From Adiantum capillus-veneris (Eukaryota > Streptophyta > Polypodiopsida > Polypodiales > Pteridaceae): a DNA stretch of 64,000 nucleotides. A program made the translations under genes and the position numbers. Positions 1 through 11,378 of the stretch are shown piece after piece. Position 1 is the stretch's first letter; every line of letters starts with the position of its first letter. The notes beneath the pieces were generated by a model. It worked only from the letters and a program-made list of their open reading frames with translations, was not told where the DNA came from and did no database searches. The stretch is from NCBI GenBank assembly GCA_014529385.2, contig CM043971.1, forward strand, positions 53,913,209 to 53,977,208. Direction: 5' to 3'.

Positions 1-59
1 TTGCAAATGCCTAATTTCGTTGTTGCCAAACAGTCTAATACATGTTTTTATTGCAGCCG

Positions 60-2632
60 ATGAAGGATTCTGTGATAAAACCACTAGAACAACTCTTTCA
101 AACTTTTTGCCTTATCTCGAGAGCCACCATGACGTGTGTGTCTGAAATATGCATTTTTGGCCATGTAATGAGACTTTTCCAAGCCTTGGGTGTTCCAGAT
201 ACCTGGGTTTCTATACTTCTGAATGAAGTATGGTAAGTGATTGAAAATGATGTGCTGCAAATAAAAAAAATTGTCAGAAATTATAAACAACCTCTTAGCC
301 CTTATCATTTAAAAGGGTGCGTTAACAATACCATGTAATGAGTAATCTGAGTTTCAGTCCATGCTGACCTAAATGCTTTCTTTAGTAGAAGCTGAAGGTT
401 CTCCTTAAACTTGTTTAGATCATTTTGTGTCCACTCATCTTTGTCACACGTCTGAAAGAGCACATCGATGGAGCACCACACTTCACCCTTGGCATTGCGA
501 GTTGTGGGTTCTTGGTCCTTCACTGCCATATGGAGATTTTTCCATTTTGAAACTCAATTTTACTGACATAAGTGGACTGATATATCCTTCCACGCTTGGT
601 TAGCTTCCTATCTTTGACGCCTATTGGCTTTGATAAAAAAACGACGTGCCTTGACCCCACCAATAGATTATTTGCAAGGTACATCTTTATCATTGGTTGA
701 CCTTTTCTCATCCCGCTGGATTTTCACATTGTCCCCATGGAGACCCATCTCTAACAAAACTAGTTCAAGCGCTGCTACTGCAACCTTTTTGTTCTTTTGA
801 ACTCTTGATTTTCCAAGAAAACCCAATATACAGATATACCAACTTCTCCACAATTCTGCAAAGAGCATGCATTGTACAAATGTGGACATTTACAAGTGGA
901 ATGTCTAGAACTGGGTGGAAATTAGGATCCTCATTGTGGCAAGTAGGTGCCTTTCTCCACCATTTTGGGTCCATCGTCCTTGCAGGCTCCATACAATACA
1001 AGCATGGAGCATTTACCATAGCACCCATTCTACAATTATACATACACTTCAGTGTTTTAAGGTCACCTGCAAGATGCCATTGGACCTAAAAGTCTCCCCT
1101 CCCATTGACAACCAACAACTTTCCATGATTCATTTGTTTGTCAATGATATCAGGGATAGGGGTTCGATGGAACACCCAATATAACATGTCGTGGTCTTCT
1201 TTCTTTACCTTCAACATTATATCCACATGAGACGTTAAAGTAAATCTAAATTTAATCTCAAGAGGGCTCACCAAAGTTGTACAGAAAGTGGAAATGGAAT
1301 ACCTAAAAAGCACCAAGCCACAATATGTTGGTTTCTGATTGAACACTGAAGTATGAAGGATCATCAGTGGGGAATTTGAAAGAGCCCTATTCATCAATGT
1401 TATTGTGACTCATTCTAGCTTCTTCTCTTTGAGGATATCACACTCATCTAGCTTCAAAACAAAATGCAGAACTCCACTTGTCTCTTCAAATGCTATATTG
1501 TAGAACTCAACCATTCTAGTTTGCAACAAATTGAGGTCCATGAAGATATTGTTGTACTCATCGTAGGTTACACTTGTTCCTTGAGATCTATAAATACCAT
1601 CAATATGAAAGGGACATCCAATGAAATCTGTCTGTGCATGGTTGAGTTGAAGTCTCTCTTTCCAAACACTTGCTATTGTTGGTAGAAATTTAGACTTGAT
1701 TCCATTCTTCACAAAAATGAGGAGATTGACTGCTGAATAGCTGAGTACCCTCTCTTACTCACATCAAGTGAGTCAAGTGTGCCCTGTATTTCACTTGCAG
1801 GCACTTCACTCTTTGTAATAAAACGGTCAACAACATCCCGCTACAAAACCTTATACTTTTTGTCATGCATTATATCCTTTGCGAGACCACTTGTTATCAA
1901 AGGCTTCAAGTGCTTTCCTACATTCGCCTTTGGATCTATATTTTCTTTGTCTGGATATATAGCATGTGTACATAGAAAATATAACAGACATAAGAAAAAA
2001 CAATGTATAGTTGAAATAAACTAAAAGGTTCACAATCCTAACCTTAATGCTTGTATTCTTTTCTTGAGACCTCTAGAGCCAAACTTCAAGGTTTCAAGAT
2101 TCCGTAGTCTCTTCTTTCGCAGACGAGCACCCAAGCTTGTATCTTTCCTTTGTAAGTTAAACACTTTTTCTTGAAATATTTGTATTTCTTGTGTGCACTG
2201 CAAAAGGGTTTTTTGATCCTCACAATGCAAAGTAGAAAGTCGTATAATCTCATTTTCTTGATGCTGAACCATGCTTTTCTAAATTTTTGATTTTCCAATT
2301 AGAGCTTTGCAGTATCCAAGTAAACCATTCTGTCTGTCACCTACAAAGGTCAATAAAGTAGTTGGATTTAAAAATGCAATGGAGGCATTGGTCATAGGAT
2401 TCAAAGGATAGAGGGATCTATTTGTCCATAAATCTATGTGTTTTGCTCCTTCTACTCTGAGTCTTGCTTTCTCCGTTTGTGTTACTGTTGTGTTTGTTTT
2501 ACTACGCTTGCATAAAGGCTCATGTTTGGGATTCAAATCAACATGTAGATGATATTTATGATGTTTAGTGAGAAGGTTTGAGGTGGTGGATGAAGAAGCC
2601 ATTAATACACAATCAAGAAAATCAAGAAACAA
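60..2632 (-). pseudogene. Decayed multi-exon gene of an unidentified family
   Basis: A series of minus-strand reading frames runs in order from about 2632 down to 60, with switches between frames, so it reads as one broken gene. The start is either the Met at 2632 or a Met-Ala-Ser-Ser-Ser at 2602. The first part is polar, then comes a coiled-coil-like segment (2272-2043). A putative intron at 1951-2042 has GT and AG ends on the minus strand. The next exon opens with a polar segment and carries an in-frame stop near 1850. Further on are a Cys-rich patch (sequence CLYCMEPAR, near 990), a His/Cys-rich helix (HICTMHALCRIVEKLVYLY, 890-830), and near 190 the motif GIWNTQGLEKSHYMAK followed by RHTRHGG. 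The spacing of conserved-looking blocks suggests a large protein, perhaps a transposase-like protein, but I do not recognise the family. The frames on either side of the intron do not join cleanly, consistent with decay. Confidence 0.5.
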
Positions 2633-3201
2633 AAGAGTATAGCACCATTACTTCCTAGACTATTACTGCATACATCGTATGTAAAAGAAATTCCTTCCAA
2701 TATGATGAGATGCATTCAATATAACTAAAAATGGACATTCCATCAGTCATTACGGCCGTTATGACTCTGTGAAAAGAATCCACTTGGAGTACACTTTTTG
2801 AAAAACACGTTTCTTAAACAATAGTTTTTAAACCTGCTTTTTGAACATGGAAATCCTACTTCACTCTCCTTTTATTGGACAATACGCTACACACTTCTTT
2901 TGAAAGCGGGATAATCTGTCACTTAATCCTGTTGAATGCTGAATTCGTTAAGAGGAAAAGTAACAGACCTATAAATAAAGTGCATAATACCTACTTAGGT
3001 ATACTGTCGCTTATTATATACTCGTCTTTGGATAACTTTTTTGCCTTTGAAGAAATTAACAAGCCAATATGCAAATTTTGTAATAATGAATTCCTGCAAA
3101 AAGGACTGGTTACTAGTATTATAAAATCTATTAGCTTAAATAGCTAGCTAGGTGCCAGAATTGATCCTGGTTTACTTTGCAATCTATTAAGGAAGTAGGC
3201 C

Positions 3202-3235
3202 CATACCTAATGGGTCTACGGCCTCATTAGGTATG
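3202..3235. repeat. Short inverted repeat (11-bp arms)
   Basis: CATACCTAATG at 3202-3212 is repeated exactly in reverse complement at 3225-3235, with a 12-bp spacer. Function is unknown; it may be a remnant of a transposon end. Confidence 0.5.
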
Positions 3236-4836
3236 TGCCTAGGTATGGGTGGGCATGCGTGCACGTGTGTGCGTGCACACACACACAAATGTCTATATAG
3301 GAGAAATTTTAGGCCTTATCTTCTTATAAACCAAAGTAATGGACTTGCTTATCTCACACCTAGTATTGCTTGTAATTGCTTTGAGTTTTTGGCCGGCCCT
3401 ATACTTTTTTCATGGCCGGATAAATACACATGTGTATGGGTCCCTTTGGGCTTTTTTTTTTTAACCTCACTTAATGGTTATTAACTTCCGACTCTTAGTT
3501 GAAGTAGGGTATGGTTTTCAAAATTGGTTGATTTTCTTGCCTGCATAATTACGAATGGCGAGCTCTATCTACAAGTGGTTTGATTCCACCCTATTCTGGA
3601 GTGCAGTTGGTTGTTGGCAGCTCCATTCAATGCAAGCAAAAAAATGATATATGACTGTTGATTGGGCATGGCAGTGGGGTGGAGCTGCATTTGTATAGAC
3701 AAGTTGTTGGTTACTAACATCTTTGATCATTCAATCCTATTTAAAGGTGAGGGTTTTCCCTCACTTAGTAGGCTATGTATATTCTGTTTGTGGTTGATGT
3801 GTCGAGGTTGCCTTGTTTGAGTGGATGTACTTTATGTGTGATACACTATCGCTAAAGGGAAAGATGAGCAACATGTTTTGGAGGCTCATTCTTTGGCTTC
3901 ATCTCAGGGGGAGTTCTTTGGCTTGATGTGTGAATTTTTGATGTTAATACCTCTTTGCTTCATACATGAAAGAATATTGACATTTCTAAATGAATGGCTA
4001 TGAGCTTATGGCATGGGTATGCTTGCGATGTTGCTGGGCAACTCTAGTCTAGTTATGTTTTCTCAAGATAAAGCGATTACTATTGTAAGAGGCTAGAGCC
4101 TATATTGGTTGAGGACTTTTTATTGAGAATTGGTTGGTGGGTTGCTTGGTATGTAGTTGGAAACAAATTCTCACTGGTTCTCTAAGGTTTGCTTGATATC
4201 ATGCATAACAGATATATGATGGGATTACCTGGCTTCATGTACATTTGCTGGTCTGTTTGAATTTGCCTGAGTTGTTTCCTTTTTGAGGGATACCTTGGGA
4301 TGATATGCTGTGTTGTTTCCTTTCCGAAGGGTACCTTTGGCTGGTATGCTGCTGTAAACCGCTCTTTTGGCTTCCACCTGGGCTAGCATGGGTTTTACAT
4401 TATACTTCTTTGCTCCATTTGGGATTCAACCTAGTGTAAATAAAAAGGTTCACTTAACCTTGTATAAGGAAGCTCTTGCAACTATGCTACTGATATGTGG
4501 CTATTCTTGGTTAGTACTAATTACCAGGTTGTTTAGCCATCTATTTTAGCAGATATAGTTGAACATTAGTTCCTATTGGCTGAAACCTTAGCATAAATGG
4601 TTTTTTTATGTTGTTTAAGTTCTGGTATACGGAAAACTAATGAAATTATGCTATCTATTGACTTCTTGAAACATTGAAAAAGCATGGCTGGGTTGATTGG
4701 GTTACCTTATTTTTGTAGGACTCTATAGATTTACTTATTTCAAAATATAAACTCCTTTGAAAACAATGTAGATGTCTAGCCAGTGGTGATGACTTTAGTA
4801 GATGACTATTTCAGTTGAGGTAGTTTGGATGAATTC

Positions 4837-5052
4837 TTGACAAAAGATGGGGTATGGTTACAATATCTTATAAAGCTAATCTATGCATGTGTTCTTAGAT
4901 ATGCAGGATTCTTCGACAAGAGTTTTTTTGAAACTGAGTGGGTTGACAGAAGATGGGGTATGGTTACAATATCTTATAAAGCTAATCTATGCATGTGTTC
5001 TTAGATATGCAGGATTCTTCGACAAGAGTTTTTTTGAAACTGAGTGGGTTGA
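4837..5052. repeat. 106-bp direct tandem duplication
   Basis: Positions 4837-4942 recur at 4943-5048 with about one substitution (TTGACAAAAG versus TTGACAGAAG at the unit starts). The near identity implies a recent local duplication. It encodes nothing recognised. Confidence 0.9.
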
Positions 5053-6664
5053 TTTTTCTTGGAGTTTTACTCAATAAAATTTCGTGGTTTACTACTTTAT
5101 CTGCTTCTTTTTGGCACGATTAATATGTTTGGGTGCATAGACATGATGTGGTGATCTTGAGGGGTTGCTTTGTCTCTTGTTATCCTTTGCTACAAGAAGC
5201 AAGAGGGAGTCACTTTTGAAGGACCAAACTACATAGTTTTTGTTCTTACAAATACTGGTTTGGATGGTTCTTTACTGTCTCAGCATGTTATATCATACCT
5301 TAGCTTGTATGTGTATTACGTATAGTTTTTTATTATTGTGATCTCGAGTTCCTCGGAAGTTTGTTAGAATCCAACCATTTACTTTCTGGTGTTGCTCACG
5401 ATTATGCCAAAACTTGTCGGGGTTTTCTTGAATACATGAGTGGGTATATGAGGGTTTTGATACTAATAAAGCCCAAAATGATTTGTTGTTTTTTACCAGG
5501 ATATACCAAATTATAAGCTGGCTGCTAGAATGAGTACTATAATTGATCCTATCAATTAGGGCATAGATCTTGGCAAAGCATAAAGTGGCTAGGACAGATT
5601 ATGTGGCCTCATTTGCGGCTAAGAACATGGCTCATACTAGGAAGAGAGCCTTTCTGAATAAAACTTGCAAGAATAAGGAGTTTAATTATAAAGACCTTTA
5701 GCACACGAATACTTCTAATGCTAATAATTGGCAATTTGTATGTAACTATGCATCAATAGACTGTTGAGTTTTGTCTATGATGGTGTAATTGTCTACCAAA
5801 GTCTCTTGAAATTTCTCTTTCAATGAAAGTTTACTTGCACAAAAAAGTTGTACCTTTGTGACATGGATAACAACTAGGATGCCCATGCATCACCTACAGA
5901 GCCAATGCTAATGTAATGCTGTGTGATTCTATGGGTGTAGTGAGGGCAAAAGGCAGAGGAGGGAAGTGAGAGCATCTTTTTTCATCTACTTGCCACATTC
6001 CAAAAAAGGGCTTGCCAAGGAATGTTCATCAACAAGATTTCCCCTCAATCAACACATAGAAAAGAGGGAGAAGAAGAATCTGCCCACAAATGGCATAATC
6101 CTAGTCTCCAAAGTGCATTGTAGAAGTCTCTTTGCACCTGGATATTTGACCTTATTAAAAAAGTTAACTTGTGCCAATTTTAGGCCCCTCTTTACAAGCA
6201 TGTCATGAGCATGTTTTTTAACTACCTTATTCGATGCTAAGCTATGTACAAACTAAATTATTGGGTGGCGGCCATGCTGGCAACTGTGAGAAATTGTGAG
6301 ACTACTCCACAAACCTCCTTGAGATCCAAATTACAATTCAATCGGCCGTGCATTAGTTAAACTACTAACCACAAGAATAACAACCAAGTATAAACAAGTC
6401 TAGCTATCCCAATTTTCATGATGCTGCTGAACCACACCATCATGGTGATTTTTGAGGTATCCCAAATCAATCACTCAAGAGGGTGGACAAAAGCATAACA
6501 TTTCTACTATTGATAGTATTCTGCATGTAATTTTGTCCTTTTGTGAATGTTCGTTCGCATTGCAGACGTTTGGAAAACATGCATTTTGTCATCTTTTATG
6601 AGTTGCACTATGTAACATACATTGGTTTTGTGTAGTTTTTCATCTTCACATGCAACTTTTGTAT

Positions 6665-7530
6665 TCACTAACCATGGTTGACAATAGTGATGTTTTCTAC
6701 ATTGTCTAATGAGGATAAATTGGATAGGGACAACTACCTACTTTGGGCATACATGTCACAACGTCTCCTTGTTGCTAAGAATGTTTGGAACATTATGTGG
6801 GGTTAAGATGTTATTCCAATATAGATTATGTAGATGATGCTCCATGTTGTAGCAATTCTACTAAAGTTGTTTTGCCTACTGTTGAGTAGGCACATTAGGA
6901 TGATAAAGATGTGCAGGTTCATGAGTTGATTGTGATTTCTATAAAGTGTTCCAATACTCCACACTTGTGCTTAGTACAAAGAGCAGAAAAAAGCCTAGGA
7001 TAGACTAACTTTTTGTGTAGGCCCTAATTTAGTAACACTTGCTTATCTACATAAGGAGTTAGACTCAAAGGTTACACATGACGAGGATGATATGGATGTA
7101 TTTCTAGTGAAGATTCAAAATCTCAATGAGTACTTCATTTCTAGTGGTGAGGTAGTTCATGAAAGTTAAATTATACAAATAGTTTTTGAAGTTTTGGTAA
7201 ATTCTTATGGAAGTTTTGCCTCCACCTTAAGACTTGTGACACTGAAAAAGTGTGATTATGTGAAGGTTGATGGTCTTATCTCTATATTGTTGCAAGAGTC
7301 CCATCTAGAAAAGAAAAGAGCTAAGTAGCATGCTATTGTACAAGCATTGGTGGCCACACATCAAAAGAAAAATACCAATGTTTCCACCTACAATGCTTCT
7401 TTGAGTATTAGGCCTACCCTTGTAGCTACTACTTCTTCAAATAGAAATCTAGTGATAAGGCAAGAGCAATTGAAATGCCATTATTGTAAGACAATTTATT
7501 ATCCCCGGGGAGGTCACCTAATAAAAATGT
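6665..7530 (+). pseudogene. Ty1/copia gag remnant
   Basis: Plus-strand frames with several stops give the hallmarks of copia gag: a start-proximal KLDRDNYLLWAYMSQRLL block (about 6715-6770), then ITPH-like and LHKELDSK blocks, a segment ending in STLRLVTLKKCDYVKV (about 7218-7265), then ILLQESHLEKKRAK. A degenerate zinc knuckle (CHYC followed by GGH) lies near 7475-7515. Copia gag packages element RNA in cytoplasmic particles. Stops and the broken knuckle mean no function. The closing part resembles the gag remnant at 59860-60310, so the two are probably copies of one family. Confidence 0.75.
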
Positions 7531-8051
7531 AACCTATCACGTGAGTTCAACAGAAGGGTATTTAAAGTTCTTGAAACTTACATAAATATATATACAGAAG
7601 GGCATTATTTCTTCAAATTTGAAAAAAACTTACAGATTTTAAAAGAAAAGGGTACATTATATTCTTAACAAAATTCACAGATAAGGGGTTTTACAAACAT
7701 GTCTTGAACGCACGTGATATGGTAGTTTTACACATAGTGAACCCCCCGAGTTATTATCTCATCAAGAAATATCATAAGCTTAAGGCTAAAGAGGTAGAAA
7801 GAGGCAAACAAAACCATTGTAGATACTTTTTCAAATTTAAATTTGGCAAATGTTGTGCGAGATGCAAAATGGGCTCTAAGAGCCCAACACCTTCTATTGA
7901 TGATGCATAAAATACCTTTCATATGTTCAATGTACTAGAGATATCTATGCCATTTATTAAGGTGGCTCTTGTTTCTTCCATAGAGTTTCCAATTCTATTA
8001 CTTTTGTGCTATATTCACCAAGGATTGTGGTTTATGTGCAAACTAACCTAG

Positions 8052-8094
8052 TGCCTTAGATGCCATACTATGGGCCATTTGGTGAGGGATTTTC
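8052..8094 (+). pseudogene. Isolated gag zinc-knuckle remnant
   Basis: The plus strand reads CLRCHTMGHLVRDF, a CX2CX4HX4C retroviral-type knuckle whose last Cys is Phe. A stop follows after two residues. It is probably a relic of an LTR retrotransposon gag; flanking sequence shows no other domain I can name. Confidence 0.5.
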
Positions 8095-8394
8095 CTAGAG
8101 GATGAGAGTAGAGACATTAGTCATAGAAAAAACAAGCCTTCTCGGCTGCAACAGAGCCATCAGAGTTTTACGTAGTAGCAAGGTGCTGCACAATCAAATG
8201 ATAGTCTAGATAAGAGGAGTTAAGAGTAAGTAGCGAGTAGTCATACCAATCAGTAGGGACAAAGACAAAGATAGAGATTGGTAGGCAAATAGGGTCAAGG
8301 GTAGCATGTCCTTTTTTACATGGAAGTATTGAGGTAAAGGATTGAGGAGGTAGAGCAGCCTCCAAATAGACCTCCTAGTGGGACGCTACCATAC

Positions 8395-8698
8395 CAAGAT
8401 CAGGAATTTATATTGAGTATCTGGACAAGCGAGTAGAGCATAAGGATCAAAAGTCAAATCATTTTGGGATAAACTTGAGGTGCCCCAAGAGAGTCCAATT
8501 TAGTATTTTATTGATTCTTTGGAGATAGAATCTCACACATGCCTCTCAAGATCAAGAATTGATATCGAGTATCTGGACAAGCACGTAGAGCATACAGATC
8601 AACAGTCAAATCATTTTGGGATCAACTTGAGGTGCTCCAAGAGAGTCCAATTTAATATTTTATTGATCCTTTGGAGATAGAATCTCACACATGCTTCT
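8395..8698. repeat. 152-bp direct tandem duplication
   Basis: Positions 8395-8546 recur at 8547-8698 with a handful of substitutions (for example GTGCCCCAAG versus GTGCTCCAAG). It lies just after the gag knuckle remnant, so it may have arisen inside the parent retrotransposon. Confidence 0.85.
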
Positions 8699-9705
8699 CA
8701 AGGGAGAATGAGGGAGCAAGATATCAAGTCTCTTTTTTTAGTAGATGGGTTTGAGTATTCAGTGGCTTTGCTTCACCTTTGGATGTTCCATTATCCATGT
8801 GGCTGCCATCCCATTTCTTTGAGATTCCCAATAAATCCTTGGGGGATGGTCCATTATGTGTCAATGTTTTCATTTTGAAGTGGTCTTCAAGAGATAAGGC
8901 CCAACCATTTTAGGTGTAGAGAAAGCACCTCCTATCAGATACATGTTGTAGAGCTTGCTTGAACTCCCCTGGATAGAGACTATTGACTATGATGCTTTAC
9001 AAAAGTAGATGCTCGTAGATGCCAACAATTTAATAGTCAAGTCTCTCACTTTTATGAGTGGTAGGTTAGTGGTGGCATGAGAAATCAAGAGATCATTGTC
9101 ATAGTATGTTTCTATAGAGATATGCATCCTACGTTGGTGTATCACCTTCTATCTTGATGGAGTGGATGCAAATGATTTAGAGGCACAACTTAGGGGCTTC
9201 TCAATCCCGTGGTTTCTAGGAGTTGCTTCAAGATGGCTTTTACTATTATATAATTTTGGTTTCTAGCATTGGACTCGCTATTTTGCTACATTGCCAAATG
9301 CAGATAGAGCTTTTGGGATATTTTTGTAGGCTTCTCATAGCACTTTAGCTTCTACACCATCTTAATAATTGATTATATCTTATCATTGATGTATCATGTG
9401 CTCATCCTGTGATTGTATGGGTATTTAGGATTTTTTCCATATTTCTTGTAGATTGACCTATGGTCAAATTTTATGTCATGCAAAGGGTAAAAAAGGATGT
9501 GGAGATCAAGTGAGGATTGGAACATAGATGGACATAAGATGAATGTCTTTTTGCTGAAGCCATGCCTTTTAACCTCACAAAGATTATGTTGAAACTTCTT
9601 GGAAAATGTTGCATTGTTTCAAGATGCAAATAGGTCTGCCAAATTTTGCAAATGGGGTTTATTAGAGGGTATCTAGGGAGATACCCTCATCAAAAAGAAA
9701 GAAAA
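8699..9705. other. Gene-free stretch, possible retrotransposon debris
   Basis: No frame longer than about 60 codons with a recognisable motif. By position it may continue the retrotransposon debris at 8052-8698, but I see no protease or RT motif. Confidence 0.4.
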
Positions 9706-9706
9706 G

Positions 9707-9709
<3 letters not shown>

Positions 9710-9782
<73 letters not shown>
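9710..9782. repeat. (TC)n microsatellite, about 73 bp
   Basis: An uninterrupted TC dinucleotide run, with a second short TC run at about 9799-9817. The apparent open frames over it are artefacts of the repeat (Leu-Ser or Arg-Glu). Confidence 0.97.
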
Positions 9783-9784
<2 letters not shown>

Positions 9785-10260
9785 TTTTGCTTTTCATGTG
9801 GCTCTCTCTCTCTCTCCTTCATATTTCCACGTGGAGATATATATATTTCTCTCTTTTGGATGGTGCCCGTTGCCATCTCTCTGTCGGTTAAGGGTCCGAG
9901 AGAATATTGGCCATAGAGGCACTCTCCTGTGGAGGGTGATGTTGGTGCATTTGCCACGATGGGAAGAAGAGAAGATGTCTCCTTCCACCTCTATCTCATG
10001 CTCCAGCAGGCAGCTGTGCTCCTCTTCCGCAAAGCAGGGAAAGGTGTACTCACATGGCCGGACATCCCTTTGTCATTTTCTGCAGGGTGTGGCATAGCAG
10101 CACCTCTGTGCTCCAAACAAGAGTAGTAGAGGAGCAAGCACAGAGGAAAATGCAGGGGGCACATGCCAAGCCAGGTCTCAGAGAATGTAGGTTGAGGGCG
10201 AGGTGGCCTTCTCAATTTTCAAGGCAAAAAAACATCGTATTATCTTGTGGCAAGTTAGTA

Positions 10261-10261
<1 letters not shown>

Positions 10262-10317
<56 letters not shown>
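10262..10317. repeat. (GT)n microsatellite
   Basis: A pure GT run of about 55 bp. Confidence 0.97.
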
Positions 10318-10319
<2 letters not shown>

Positions 10320-10548
10320 AGTTATCTACTTATATTACCCATAGACGAACACATACATGTTCAAAGACCAAGGTAACCAGATAAATACAAGTCTATTGTA
10401 CAAAACAAACTTAGATAGCATGATTTTGTACAAATGAATAACATCCGGTTGGTACAAGTCACCATCCTAAAAGGTGGAAAATCCTTCACAAAATTTGAAC
10501 CAGCAGCCAACAATCTTCCACATAGTAAAGCAACCAAGAAGCTGAACC

Positions 10549-10554
<6 letters not shown>

Positions 10555-10604
<50 letters not shown>

Positions 10605-10617
10605 CCCCCCCCCCCCC
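10555..10617. repeat. (CT)n microsatellite followed by a C run
   Basis: A CT run to about 10601 then a poly-C tract at about 10605-10617, with CT-rich sequence continuing to 10760. Confidence 0.95.
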
Positions 10618-10799
10618 ATTACTTCTTCTACTTTGTGTCTCACCTATTGTCGCTCTTTCCCTTTGTCCTCCCTCTCTCTCCCTCTCATTTTGTGTGGCTA
10701 GCTTGCTCTCATCCTACTCTGTGTGTGTGTGTCTTTCTCGTTTTCTCTCTGTATCTCTCTCACATAATTTACAAAATCATTAGTATATGAAGAAAGAGG

Positions 10800-11329
10800 T
10801 GTAGGGTTCAAGTAGACAATATAATAAAAAAATAAAACACAATTTTTTCCACCAAAAAAATATATATACAGAGCGACATAAGGTGAGAGATGGGATGTAC
10901 TAACACATTCATAAAGATGGTGTTAGATGTGTGCATTTATGGTTTTTGTATATATATTTACATGTGGACCAAAAACTAGTGATCTTGGAAACATTATTTT
11001 TTATAACAACGCTATCTTTTTCATGGCGTGTATGTTTCCATGACTTGCACTAGTTGTTCACAAAGAATGGTTTCCTCCTCCTTGTTGATTATGTTCCAAG
11101 CTTTCCATACGCTTATTGCATGTTATCCATTCTCACTCAGCTCTAACATGCCATTAATGTCCTTTTTATCACGTTTTTGGTAAGGAATATAATACATCAC
11201 GATCAAATTGAAACCTGTGATGATCCGTTGTCATGTGGCCCTTCGACCAAGGTTTTGACAATGTACATGTTGAAGGTAAGGCCATCTCTAGCTTCTAGGA
11301 GGTCATGTCTAGCTCATACATAATGTGTT

Positions 11330-11378
<49 letters not shown>

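Larger units (their letters stand above)
2640..6655. other. Gene-free stretch, no recognisable coding
   Basis: Only short scattered frames occur on both strands and none shows a motif I recognise. The stretch holds a short hairpin at 3202-3235, a CA/GT-rich patch at 3255-3285 and a 106-bp tandem duplication at 4837-5048. Confidence 0.6.

Noticed and set aside
9646-9957. Open frames across the (TC)n run on both strands
   Set aside because: Generated by the dinucleotide repeat; no unique conserved sequence on either side.
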